Assembly: GCA_013407085.1 (NCBI GenBank)
Contig: JACCGJ010013804.1
Span: 1-64,000, forward strand
Direction of reading: 5' to 3'
Origin: Atriophallophorus winterbourni
Taxonomy: Eukaryota; Platyhelminthes; Trematoda; Plagiorchiida; Microphallidae
Length of the DNA: 64,000 nucleotides
This document shows positions 36,460 to 46,600 of this stretch, piece after piece. Positions within the stretch are counted from its first letter, which is position 1; each line of letters opens with the position of its first letter. The notes beneath the pieces are model-generated. The model saw nothing but the letters and a program-made list of their open reading frames with translations, did no database searches and was not told the origin of the DNA. The position numbers and the translations under genes are program-made.

Positions 36460-36853
36460 TGCTCTCTATGCGAGAGCTTGTTTGTTTCACATTGGGAATC
36501 AACGGTATGCCTGTCAATCTTATATGTTTAACGTGTTTTTAATAAAAAACGAAAAATTTCATTTATTCATGAAACGAGGAAAACCTTCACGCCAGATAAC
36601 ACTCAAATTTTACTCGTACGACGGTCATTCTTATTGGCTGACAGAAATACATACGCCGCACGTAATGTCTACCCTTAACTTCTCGGGTGTCTGTAGTAAA
36701 TCACTTCGAACACACACACGCATCACCTGATTGGTTGATGTGCCCTCTCGGGTTTCTATAGGAGGCAAAAGTGCAAATAACGCACGCCCTCACCGAGACG
36801 GTAGTATACCCTGGTCTGTATTTTACGTATAAAGTTGACGGTCTGTTTAGATC
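36460..36853. other. sequence before the best-preserved LINE
   Basis: The last 60-70 bases are probably the LINE 5' leader. The open frame at 36407-36730 has no known motif. Confidence 0.3.
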
Positions 36854-37960
36854 ATGTGTACGTTTTGCCGAAAGTCGGTGAGTCCTAAGGGGAGGTCAGT
36901 CACGTGTTACGCTTGTTTGTTGAAACTTCATTCAAAATGCGACAAATCGCTGACCTCGGATTCGGTATCGATTATTAATGAAGATAATTGTCCCGGTGTT
37001 TGGAATTGATTGAAATATGTTTAAGTCCCGGTGTTTGTTATCTTTGTCTGGTTTGCAAAGCCAAACCAACACCGTCAGTCTCGGAGGCGAAAACTCTTGA
37101 GAATGATATTGAGACGAGTCTAAATGTACTGGAATCCAGTATACGAAAACTGAAGGGACTGTTAAAAAACGTCATTAAGCGCACCCGACTTAAGGGTTAC
37201 TGCCAAAGAGCTGATAGAAAATCCTTCATACTCGGACAGGCCAACATTTGCCCAGATAACCGCGCAAACGGTGACTAAAACGGGTAAGTGTTCGCCGGGA
37301 ACAGTGACTCCTCAACTGAACGGAAACGAGAAGGGACCCAGCAAAACCTGTTCGAAAAAGACCTACTTAAATTATAAATCAAAATCTGCTGGTATAAACC
37401 TTAGTTTTATAGGCACCAACGTGACCGAGTCGCTGGAAACGCTGTTCAAAGCTAAGCAAAAACATGACTTAGTTGAGTGCTATGAACTTTGTAGTCAGAT
37501 GGGACTGGTCGCTGTTACTCCCTCATCAATAGTTCGGCTGACCCGCCACCTGAATTCTGCTCACAAAGATGACCCTCGCCTCTTAAGAATAACGCTGGAA
37601 TCTGTGGAGGGCGTGGAAAACGTACTCCTAAATGCTCACCTTCTTAGAGGAGTGCCAGAGTCTACTTGTAGTATCCATGCAGATCTACCATGGTCGGAGC
37701 GAAAGTCGTCAATTAAATCTCGAGAATGAAATAATCCGGGAAGTATTGTGTTTCTTGGCATTCCAGAAGATGCTACTAACGTACCTTCTGAAGAAAAAGT
37801 TGAGCACGATCAAAAACAGTGGAAATACCTAACCGAAACAATCGGTATTATAAACGCCATACTTGTGGATGCTTTTAAGATACCGCGGTCTGTCAACTTT
37901 AAAGGGCAAGGTCCTATCCCTAGACCACTGACACACTTTGGTGTTCTCTGACTCTTACTT
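36854..37960 (+). pseudogene. LINE ORF1-like: PHD finger and conserved domain
   Basis: The ATG at 36854 opens a Cys/His cluster (CTFC, CYAC, H..C) with a final CYLCLVC supplied after a frame break, together a C4HC3 PHD-type finger. A stop follows at the first PGVWN; a 12-base repeat (GTCCCGGTGTTT) near 36989 and 37027 marks a small local duplication. Next come a Lys-rich segment (36988-37278) and a domain with DDPRLLRITLESVEGVENVLL and DLPWSER (37530-37700), homologous by eye to the minus-strand LINE at 7.6 kb. 37748-37951 continues toward the endonuclease. Confidence 0.72.
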
Positions 37961-40460
37961 CAGGAGACCAATGCATTATCGGAGTGATCTATCGTTCCCC
38001 AACAGCAACTCTCGATCTAAACAATAAACTGATTAATGCTTTGCGCTATGTAACAACGCGATACAATACTCAAATATTAATAATGGGGATTTCAACTTTC
38101 CCCAGCTCTATAGCCGGAATGATCATCCATGAGAGGCACTTGAAAATGAACTTCGAGCCGTTTTGGATTACGCACCCCTTTATAACCACGTTTTTGGATT
38201 TACTCGTATGAGAGGATCAGACCAGCCGTCTACCTCGGACCTTATACTTACATCAGATCCCACAGCTGTTGAGAATATCGTTTATAAACCGCCGATCGGA
38301 CGAAGCGATCACGTTGTCCTAGAATTCGAGTACGTTTGTAGCGCTAGACGCAATAGTGACGGGACAAAATGCGTAAGAATGGTGAAATACCGTGCTCTGT
38401 GTGCCGAGTTACAAAGCACTAGTTTCGCAGAACTGGATTACTCCGATCCGGATAGTCATTGGCGATCTCTCTTACAGCACCTCAAATCTCTATTGGAGGA
38501 ACATTCAATGTTTGCTTTGAAGAAAAGGTCTCAAAGAAATAATTTTTTACTACGAAGCAGGACTAAAAAGTGGATGAAACAAAGTGCAGTAGCGTGGGAG
38601 TTTCACAAGGCTACCAACACAGCTGATTCTTGGACACAATTTACACGACTGATAAACAAGGTTATCAGCTTAATTCGAGATGATAAACAAGCGTTCCAAT
38701 CGCAATTGTTTACTCAGGTGCACCAGAATCCGAATCTCTTGTATAGACTTGTAAACCATAGAACAAATATTAAACCAGGAGTCTTTGCCCTGAAAACTTC
38801 GTCCGGCTTCACAGAATCCATAAATCAGACCGCTGACCTGTTAGAAGACTTTTATGCCAGAGTTTTTGCGCCGAAATCCATGGAGCCTGATCAGGAACCA
38901 ATCGTTCGACTTGACCGACCGACCTTGAGTGAAGTATTGATTACTCCGATGGTGGTAGCGCAGTACTTACGAAAATTAAACGTAAAGAAATCTCCAGGAC
39001 CAGACGAGATAACTCCAAAGTTGCTCAAAACCTGCCATGCGCAGCTATCTGAACCTCTATCTTGCATGTTTAATAATTTGCTCCAAGCTGGCGTAGTGCC
39101 ACAAGACTGGAAACTGGGACAAATAATACCCATTTACAAAGGTGGTTGCCGTTCTGATGTTAAAAATTAAGGGCCGGTGACCTTGCTGTCTTCGGTATCA
39201 AAAGTTTTTGAGCGAATAATAACCGCAGAAATCGTGCGACATCTGGAAATGAATCAACTTTTGGCAGTTGCCCAACATGGATTTCGCAGAAATCGCTCTT
39301 GTCCAACAATTTTGCTGACAAGCTTAGACGATTGGACGAGGATTGTGGATGCAGGGGGCTGTATTCATGCGTGCTACCTGGACATTTCTAAAGCGTTCGA
39401 CAGAGTTGATCACAATTTATTCTTGAACAAGCTAAAGAAACATGGTGTTGTTGGAATACTATGCGAATTGCTAAGAGATTACCTCAGCAACAGACACATC
39501 CGAGTTCGTGTAGACGACCTATTATCGAAGAACATCGATGTCACTAGCGGAGTTCCAAAAGGCTCAGTGCTTGGACCAATACTGTTTCTAGTCTATATGA
39601 ACAATATGTTACTACCGAATGATAGTAAGATGCTTTTGTTTGCTGACGACATAAAAGTATGGAGGCAAATCAGAAATGCTGACGATTGTATCTTGCTACA
39701 AAACGATTTGAGTGCTTTGTTCAACTGGTCATCTGAAAATAAACTGTCATTGAATATGCAAAAGTCGAAGCTGATTCAGATTGGTCGTCACCTTGACTTT
39801 TCCTATCCATACAAGCTCGGCGACATTAACCTGGAGTACACCGAAAAAGAAAAGGACCTCGGTGTCTGGATTTGCGGCAGTTTGAAAAATGGTCTACAAT
39901 GCGAAACCGTTTACAAAAGCGCGTCTCGGCTGCTCGGCATGCTACGGCGGTAATTTGGACGTTTTTCCCCGGGGTGTTTTCCTCTCATGATGAATACATA
40001 TATACACCCGGTTCTAGATCATGCCACACAAGCCTGGACACCATGGCTCCAAAAAGACATCTTACTCCTGGATCGCATATACCGGAGAGCTTATACGCTT
40101 GTCATTGGTCTCGAAAATATGTCATTCGCCAGGCGACTCAGACAACTGGAAATGAGTACACTTGCACAAAGGAGAATGCGAGGTGATCTCATCCTCGCAT
40201 ACAAAATACTCACTACTGTTTCCCACCCCCTGGATATATTATTCCACCTTCGAACTTCCAGCAACAGCCGTGGCCATGGTTGCAAGTTGGAAATACCACA
40301 TTCCCAACGGAACTGCCGCAGGTATTTTTATTCCGTACGTGTGTGCTTTGCTTGGAATTCCATACCTTCCGATTTGGTAAGCTCAAACAGCTTATCTATA
40401 TTCAAATCAAAACTTGACGAATATATGCGAGCTAATCCGAATTTTTCCCCAAACTATTAA
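37960..40460 (+). pseudogene. CR1-like LINE ORF2: truncated endonuclease, RT, C-terminal domain
   Basis: Endonuclease begins only at GVIYRSPTA (about 37982), so its first part with the catalytic Glu is deleted. GDFN-type sequence follows at about 38083 in a shifted frame. From 38163 to 40460 one frame runs through the end of endonuclease (GRSDHVVLEF), the linker, and RT. RT shows SPGPDEITP, YLDISKAFDRVDH, KGSVLGPILF and an intact FADD (about 39640). The C-terminal blocks are IYRRAYTLVIGL and QRRMRGDLILAYKI. Only two in-frame stops interrupt it, TAA at 39168-39170 and TAA at 39951-39953. It is the youngest-looking LINE here. Confidence 0.9.
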
Positions 40461-40607
40461 TAAGCTATCATTGTCCCATTGATTTTGATTTTATTTATAC
40501 TTATATATATATATGTACATTTGTACCTATATTTCCACCCTGTGGTTATTGTAAAGTTAATTGCTTTTTCAGCCATAAATCTTCAATCTTGAATCTTGAA
40601 TCTTCTT
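40461..40607 (+). mobile_element. LINE 3' UTR and heptamer tail
   Basis: After the stop, a block reading CTGTGGTTATTGTAAAGTTA then TTGCTTTTTCAGCCATAAAT is followed by a heptamer tail (AATCTTG repeated about three times, 40577-40607). The same block precedes the tails at 48.1 kb and 49.6 kb, so it is the family's 3' recognition end. Confidence 0.75.
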
Positions 40608-41355
40608 GACAACCGAAACGACCGATAGTATGAAACGTGAATGGAAAGCTAGTAGACGAAACCTACCCCAAAACGTCAAGTTGAGCTTGCCCAGGATAAT
40701 AGCCGAAGCAAGCAAACCAATAGTACCGACCAAATTACGTCTACTGAAGCGCTTGCTTTACGATAATTTGAAAATGGTGCATGATATTATGTCTGCAATG
40801 CTTACGGGTACGAGCTATTTTCGTTCTCACGAAATACACGTACAAATCTCAACCGATGAAGCATCAATATTGCAAAAATATCATTGAACCGTCTCAAATT
40901 CCAAGTGAACTTTATTCTGCGGAATACTGCACCATTCATATCGACCCTCAATACTATCACTGTGTTGTACAGTGAGATGTCGCATTGCATATTTAAAAAC
41001 TAGACACGCTAGAATGGATTTCGTTTGGGGATATTCACGTGTATGTTAATCCAAGGGGCTAACATGTACTCGAAATATGCGATTGTTATGTTCGAAATCT
41101 GGAGCGTGTGATCAAGGGAAAGATTTCACGTTGGCTATCATAATGTCAGGTAGCCCAGACAGCTGAGGGAAAATGGGAGTGAGTGTCCATCGTGTTACTT
41201 CGCATGTAGCTTAGTACCATTGGCGAATCAATTTAGCAAGGTGTGAGATGACATGAGTGAAATCGCAAACCCTAATTCGTTTCTTCTTACCGCTTCTTCC
41301 TAACTCGCTTCTTCCATACGGATGAAACTTAATTGTTTTATGAGGGACAAAAAAG
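40608..41355. other. unassigned, contains a 90-codon open frame
   Basis: A frame from about 40630 to 40887 (MKREWKASRRNLPQNVKLSLPR...) is basic at first and lacks any motif I know. It could be a small exon or chance. The rest is the insertion site region of the Ty3 element. Confidence 0.3.
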
Positions 41356-41360
41356 TGTAC

Positions 41361-41568
41361 TGTTACAGGAAGCATATCTACGTTATATTTGACTGTCTGT
41401 GCGGTCATGCACCCGCACGCGCGTACAGTGTATCGATTGAAATCCGCTTACAACTCTACTCTCATTGGTCCGTTAATATTGATCGCAAACTTGTTCAAAT
41501 CATGTCACTTTGTTCAATAGAGTTCTGTTGTGTGCGTTGAGCCTTTTTATCCTGTTCGGGATATAACA
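41361..41568 (+). repeat. Ty3/gypsy 5' LTR (208 bp)
   Basis: TG at the start, CA at the end. Nearly identical to 45773-45982. Contains the promoter presumably, but no clear TATA box was identified. Confidence 0.93.
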
Positions 41569-41570
41569 AC

Positions 41571-41588
41571 TGGCGACGGGAATTATGG
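41571..41588 (+). other. primer-binding site
   Basis: TGGCGACGGGAATT begins two bases after the LTR, as expected for pairing with a tRNA 3' CCA end. The TGGCGACG start resembles the end of a serine tRNA, the primer class used by mag, but the match beyond the first bases is not verified. It overlaps the start codon at 41585. Confidence 0.6.
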
Positions 41589-44500
41589 ACCCCATGTTGA
41601 TGGAGTTTTTGAAGCAGCAACAACAACAGATATTTCAACAACAACAAGCCACAACACAGATGATCGAATCATTAACAAATCAGTTAAAAAACCTGGCTAC
41701 TTCGCAATTCCCGGTGGGTGCCACTCATCAGTTAAAAGACTCAATTGCACATAACATCCAAGAATTCCATTATGATCCAGACAACGGCGCCACTTTCAGT
41801 GCTTGGTATCATCGGTATGAAGACATATTTCTTGTGGACGGAGGTGCTTTGGATGAACAAACTAAAGTACGCCTTTTGATGCAAAAACTTGGTGCCTCAG
41901 AACACAGCCAGTATTGTAATTACATCTTGCCAAACCATTCAAGAGACTTTAATTTGTCTGACACAGTGTCCAAGTTAAAATTGATTTTTGGAGAGCGAAC
42001 ATCCATATTCAACTTACGATATAATTGCCTGAAATTGTCGAAGTATTCCAGTGAAGATATCGTCACCTATGCCGGTCGTGTAAACCAGGAATGTGAGCGC
42101 TTTCAACTGAACGAATTAACATCAACACAGTTCAAGGCTCTAATATTTGTTGCCGGATTGACCTCACCCGATGACGCTGAATTGAGGACACGTTTATTGG
42201 CCAAACTTGATTCTACTCCAGAAATATCCATACAGGATCTAACAGCTGAATACTTGAGATTGATAAACTTGAAACGTGATTCAGAAATGATCCAGTCATC
42301 GTCCTCGAATGAAATAGCTACAGTTGATCGAATCACAAGAGCATCCCAGCACAGCCCTAGTCCAAAACTTTCTGATCAAACACGTAGACCACCTTCAGCT
42401 TGTTGGAACTGCGGACAATGGCATTTTGTTCGTTTTTGTCCTTATCGTGAAATTTCTTGTCATAAATGCGGACGTACAGGCCACCTGGCAAAATTTTGTC
42501 GCCAAAATCAAACTTCACGATTCAGACGCACCTCAAATGTTGTTTTTGCCACAAATTGTGCTCAATTCCAGAGTCTACGCAAATTCATCACTCTTGAGAT
42601 TAATGACAATCCAGTGAGATTGCAAATTGACAGTGCCTCAGATATAACCATTATTTCACGTCAGACTTGGATTTTAATCGGAAAACCACCAATGATCCCA
42701 ACAGCTCGAATCGCCAAGAATGCTTCTGGTGGAGATATACATTTTCTTGGTGAGTTGAAATGCAAGGTCAAGTTTCGTGATCAAAATCTACTCAGCACAT
42801 GCTATGTATCAGCTAACGACAAGCTAAATCTTTTGGGCATTGACTGGATAGAAGAGCTCAAACTATGGGATGTACCATTCAATAGTGTTTGCGATGACTC
42901 TGTTGAAGTTACTCATGCCACCGACGAAAATGTGTACACTATAAATCCAGTGAAGCTTAAAAGCGCCGAAGAACTTATGTGTCATTTTCAGTCGAAATAT
43001 CCAAAGGTATTTTGTGAAGGATTGGGCCTCTGCAACAAAGCTGATGCAGTCTTATACTTACGACCGGGAACACGTCCAGTTTTTCGTCCAAAGAGACCAG
43101 TACCTTATTCTGCGTTGGAGGCTGTGGAGAAAGAGTTAGAACGCTTAGTCAAGGAAGGTGTCTTGAGTCCAGTGACATATTCATCATGGGCTGCACCAAT
43201 TGTGGCAGTGAGAAAACCAAACGGAACACTGAGGCTTTGCGCAGATTTTTCCACCGGGCTAAATGGCTCACTGGAGACACACCAATATCCATTACCGACC
43301 CCAGATGATCTATTCTCGCAGATGAATGGTGGGAAAATATTTTCAAAGATTGACCTCTCTGACGCATACCTACAAGTTCCAGTTTGTGAGAAATCGAAAG
43401 AGCTGCTAACCATCAACACACACAAAGGGTTGTATCGTTATAATCGTCTGCCTTTCGGTGTCAAATGCGCTCCGGCAATTTTTCAGCAAATAATGGACAC
43501 CATGCTGTCCGGATTATCCTTTGCTAAAGCCTATATGGATGATATCATCGTATCTAGCCAGAATCGCGAAGAACATTATGATCATTTAAATCAACTTTTC
43601 ACAATCATAGAGGAGTACGGTTTCCGTGTCAGGCCAGAAAAATGCACTCTAATGACAGACACTATAACCTACTTGGGATCAATAATTAATCACGAAGGTA
43701 GACGACCTGATCCAGACAAAATCAAGGCGATCAGAGACATGCCACCGCCTCACAACGTAGCGACATTGCAGTCTTTCCTTGGCCTGGTAAATTATTATCA
43801 TAACTTTGTACCAAAAATGCACGAACTTCGAGCACCACTTAATTATCTATTAACAAAGAACAGCAAATGGTCTTGGTCAAATGAATGTCAGCGCTCTTTC
43901 AACAGAATAAAGGATATCTTGTCGTCTGATCTACTGCTAACACACTACGATCCAAAACTACCCATGATCGTTGCAGCAGATGCATCACAAAATGGAATCG
44001 GCGCCGTACTGTTGCATAAATATCCTGATGGAAAACAAAAAGCCGTCATGCACGTATCCAGAACATTAACAGTTGCTGAAAGAAACTACAGTCAGATCGA
44101 GAAAGAAGGGTTGGCCCTCGTCTTTGCCGTTAACAAGTTCCATAAAATGATTCACGGACGAAAGTTTACCTTATTCACAGATCATAAGCCACTGTTGGCA
44201 ATATTTGGTGCGAAGAAGGGAATACCTGTACATACAGCAAATCGACTACAACGCTGGGCAACACAATTATTGTCTTATGATTTTGACCTCCGATACAAGT
44301 GTACCAGCAACTTTGGTCACGCTGATGCACTCTCAAGGCTCATTGCGGACATTGGTTCTCGATCCCAAAATGAAGACTTCGTAGTGTCTTCTGTTTCAGC
44401 AGACCCGATGTACCATGTTTTCAACGCAAGCGTCAGACATCTTCCAATAACGGCAGCAACAGTTCGCAAGGCAACCGCAAACGATCAAACACTACAACAA

Positions 44501-45754
44501 GTTATGCAATTCCAACAAAACGGCTGGCCTGAGAAAATCACTGATCCATATCTCAAGCAGTTCTCTACTCGCCAATTCGCACTATCCATCGTTGATGGCT
44601 GTCTTATGTTCCACGATCGAGTAGTCATTCCTAAAGCTCTACAACATCTTGTTCTACGACAATTACATCAGGGTCATCCTGGTATCAGTCGGATGAAAGC
44701 GCTTAGCCGGAACTATGCCATTTGGCCCTTCATGGACCGTGATATCGAAAACATGGTGCGCTCATGCTACAGTTGTGCTGAAGCAGCCAAATTACCTCCG
44801 AAATGTGAACCACAGCCCTGGCCTGTTCCATCGGGACCATGGAAACGTATTCATGCAGACTTTGCAGGACCCTTGAATGGGATACACTATTTGGTCATTG
44901 TTGACGCCTATTCAAAATGGCCCGAAATTCATGCCATGAATAGAATCACGACAAGTTCTACAATATCGATCTTCGAAAGGCTATTTTCTCAATTTGGCAT
45001 TCCCGAAACGTTAGTCACTGACAATGGACCACAGTTTACCTCATCTGAGTTCACCGATTTTTGTGCTTCTCTCACGATCAATCACATGCATTCGCCCATT
45101 TATCATCCACAATCCAATGGGCAGGCTGAACGTTTTGTAGATACTTTCAAACGAGCACTCGTGAAGCTAGAAGGAGAAGGAACGCGGAATGAACAATTGC
45201 ATACCTTTCTGTTTGCGTATCGTACAACTCCAAACCTATCGCTACCAGGAAAACAATCACCAGCCGAACTCTTTTTGGGCCGCCCACTAAGAACAATACA
45301 CAGCGCCATGCTACCAAAAACCCCAGAACACAAAAAACAGGCAAACTTCGGACTGCATACAGGTGAAAAGCCTAATGGAAGATCCTATAAACCAGGTGAT
45401 CGAGTATATGTCAGGTCCTTTTACGGAACGAGAGAGAAATGGATTCCAGGAATCATAGGACGTCGTCTGGGCACAGTGACGTATGAGTTGCAGTATGGTT
45501 CACGAAAACACATTCGACACGTGAACCATATTAGACCTCGAACAATAGAAGATTATGGAATACAAAACGCAAAGAGTCAACTGCCACTTGATATCTTGTT
45601 GGATACTTTCGAAATTCCAACGGAAAACCAAAAGCCAAAGGAGCAGAACACATCAGATATGCAGCAACAAGCTTTACCACAGAGACGCTCCAACCGGAAT
45701 CGCAGGCCTGTACAATACCTAAATGTCAATCCTACGCTAAAATCATATCAATAA
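41585..45754 (+). CDS. Gag-Pol polyprotein, Mag-like Ty3/gypsy, intact
   Basis: One uninterrupted 1389-codon frame. The N-terminus is Gln-rich. Two zinc knuckles lie at residues 273-305: the first is CX2CX3HX4C, one residue shorter than usual, and the second CX2CX4HX4C; this short-first pair is known in Mag elements. The protease active site at residue 349 reads DSAS where DTG/DSG is classical. RT has YMDD at residues 650-653, then RNase H (TDHKPL). Integrase: HHCC module around 1025-1070, catalytic Asp 1092, Asp 1146 and Glu 1182 (35 residues between the last two). The C-terminal chromatin-side domain follows. The start at 41585 is the first ATG after the LTR. The product would form particles, copy its RNA and insert DNA; whether it is expressed cannot be told. 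Confidence 0.95.
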   Translation: MDPMLMEFLKQQQQQIFQQQQATTQMIESLTNQLKNLATSQFPVGATHQLKDSIAHNIQEFHYDPDNGATFSAWYHRYEDIFLVDGGALDEQTKVRLLMQKLGASEHSQYCNYILPNHSRDFNLSDTVSKLKLIFGERTSIFNLRYNCLKLSKYSSEDIVTYAGRVNQECERFQLNELTSTQFKALIFVAGLTSPDDAELRTRLLAKLDSTPEISIQDLTAEYLRLINLKRDSEMIQSSSSNEIATVDRITRASQHSPSPKLSDQTRRPPSACWNCGQWHFVRFCPYREISCHKCGRTGHLAKFCRQNQTSRFRRTSNVVFATNCAQFQSLRKFITLEINDNPVRLQIDSASDITIISRQTWILIGKPPMIPTARIAKNASGGDIHFLGELKCKVKFRDQNLLSTCYVSANDKLNLLGIDWIEELKLWDVPFNSVCDDSVEVTHATDENVYTINPVKLKSAEELMCHFQSKYPKVFCEGLGLCNKADAVLYLRPGTRPVFRPKRPVPYSALEAVEKELERLVKEGVLSPVTYSSWAAPIVAVRKPNGTLRLCADFSTGLNGSLETHQYPLPTPDDLFSQMNGGKIFSKIDLSDAYLQVPVCEKSKELLTINTHKGLYRYNRLPFGVKCAPAIFQQIMDTMLSGLSFAKAYMDDIIVSSQNREEHYDHLNQLFTIIEEYGFRVRPEKCTLMTDTITYLGSIINHEGRRPDPDKIKAIRDMPPPHNVATLQSFLGLVNYYHNFVPKMHELRAPLNYLLTKNSKWSWSNECQRSFNRIKDILSSDLLLTHYDPKLPMIVAADASQNGIGAVLLHKYPDGKQKAVMHVSRTLTVAERNYSQIEKEGLALVFAVNKFHKMIHGRKFTLFTDHKPLLAIFGAKKGIPVHTANRLQRWATQLLSYDFDLRYKCTSNFGHADALSRLIADIGSRSQNEDFVVSSVSADPMYHVFNASVRHLPITAATVRKATANDQTLQQVMQFQQNGWPEKITDPYLKQFSTRQFALSIVDGCLMFHDRVVIPKALQHLVLRQLHQGHPGISRMKALSRNYAIWPFMDRDIENMVRSCYSCAEAAKLPPKCEPQPWPVPSGPWKRIHADFAGPLNGIHYLVIVDAYSKWPEIHAMNRITTSSTISIFERLFSQFGIPETLVTDNGPQFTSSEFTDFCASLTINHMHSPIYHPQSNGQAERFVDTFKRALVKLEGEGTRNEQLHTFLFAYRTTPNLSLPGKQSPAELFLGRPLRTIHSAMLPKTPEHKKQANFGLHTGEKPNGRSYKPGDRVYVRSFYGTREKWIPGIIGRRLGTVTYELQYGSRKHIRHVNHIRPRTIEDYGIQNAKSQLPLDILLDTFEIPTENQKPKEQNTSDMQQQALPQRRSNRNRRPVQYLNVNPTLKSYQ

Positions 45755-45761
45755 CTTTCTC

Positions 45762-45772
45762 AAGGAGGGAGA
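45762..45772 (+). other. polypurine tract
   Basis: AAGGAGGGAGA abuts the 3' LTR and is the plus-strand priming site. Confidence 0.85.
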
Positions 45773-45982
45773 TGATACAGGCAGCATATCTACGTTATAT
45801 TTGACTGTCTGTGCGGTCATGAACCCGCACGCGCGTACAGTGTATCGATCAAAATCCGCTTACAACTCTACTCTCATTGGTCCGTTAATATTGATCGCAA
45901 ACTTGTTCAAATCATGTCACCTTGTTCAATAGAGTTCTGTTGTGCGCGTTGAGCCTTTTTTTATCCTGTTCGGGATATAACA
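45773..45982 (+). repeat. Ty3/gypsy 3' LTR (210 bp)
   Basis: Same ends as the 5' LTR. It differs mainly by single substitutions and two extra T in a T-run near 45955-45962. Confidence 0.93.
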
Positions 45983-45987
45983 TGTAC

Positions 45988-46249
45988 GGTATCTTACAGA
46001 TTTTGTATAACTTTTATGAACTGTGTACAGTACAGGACTCTATGAAAAATTGCGCTCACAAGTCGTTCTCTCCGCTGGCTCTCTTAGGTCGCATGACGCC
46101 CTGAATCGTCGTTTATCATTTTGTGCTCAAAGGAACTACCAATGGAGTCTGAATAATCCCAAAGCCCAGCTGTGTTCACTCACTCTTCAAAAAATGTTTA
46201 GTTTGCGTTCGTCAACAGGGTGACCCGCGTCAAGTAAACTGTCACAGAA
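45988..46249. other. no recognisable content
   Basis: Flanking genomic sequence; 41355 and 45983 onward were contiguous before the Ty3 insertion. No motif recognised. Confidence 0.35.
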
Positions 46250-46600
46250 TTAAACTAGTTGCGCTTGTATGCCAATGTTGGATAAGGATGGTATGAACAA
46301 CATGTTCAATCACATGTGTGCACACTCATGTAGACAAACTCATGAACAAACCTTGTCATTAATTCGCGTACAATCAGACAACCAAAACTTGCGGATCCTG
46401 ATCCTACTGTCCCTACCTGATGAGTGCAAACAACACGAAACCGGTCGTGGGGTGTGTGCGACGGAAATACATGAAAATGAAAATCTTTGTTTTAGACCAA
46501 TGTTTATGCCCATCTATGTATGCGCATATGATTGAACAGATTTGTCGTGACAACCTTATCCAACACTGTCCTACACGTTTAACTTGTTCATGGCATGCAA
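46250..46600. repeat. hammerhead repeat, inverted pair
   Basis: A minus-oriented partial unit (46250-46345, with TGCGCTTGTATGCCAATGTTGG and the CACATGTGTGCACACTCATG block) is followed by a plus-oriented unit (about 46390-46600) that includes the best hammerhead in the window. The unit runs on to the AACAGATTTGTCGTGACAACC and TTATCCAACACTG blocks, and the LINE fragment starts right after it. Confidence 0.72.
46411..46452 (+). ncRNA. type I hammerhead ribozyme, minimal helix III
   Basis: Core CUGAUGA at 46417-46423 and GAAA at 46437-46440. Stem I: CCCUAC (46411-46416) pairs with GUGGGG (46447-46452), six pairs including one G-U. Stem II: GUGC (46424-46427) with ACAC (46433-46436), three pairs plus one C-A mismatch, loop AAACA; array copies restore this pair with GCAC. 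Helix III is just A-C with G-U (46440-46441, 46444-46445) and a two-base loop, and ACCGGU is palindromic, so a dimer would extend it to six pairs. Cleavage is predicted after C46446 (GUC). All invariant core bases are present. Confidence 0.8.

Larger units (their letters stand above)
41356..45987 (+). mobile_element. complete Mag-like Ty3/gypsy retrotransposon with 5-bp TSD
   Basis: Both LTRs, a primer-binding site, a single intact Gag-Pol frame and a polypurine tract are present. TGTAC at 41356-41360 and 45983-45987 forms the target-site duplication. The two LTRs differ at about seven of 208 aligned positions plus a 2-base indel, roughly 3.4 percent, so the insertion is not recent despite the open frame. 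The element is about 4.6 kb between the duplications, in the usual range for Mag-clade elements. Confidence 0.93.

Noticed and set aside
39168..39953. Both in-frame stops of the best LINE are TAA, and one falls where Tyr is usual; could TAA be read as Tyr?
   Set aside because: TAA-to-Tyr reassignment is a proposed flatworm mitochondrial variant. The next codon is also wrong for the motif, and the intact Gag-Pol and the CUB exons fit the standard code. Ordinary mutation is simpler.
45103..45344. Minus-strand open frames within the Ty3 integrase
   Set aside because: Antisense shadows of the intact Gag-Pol frame.
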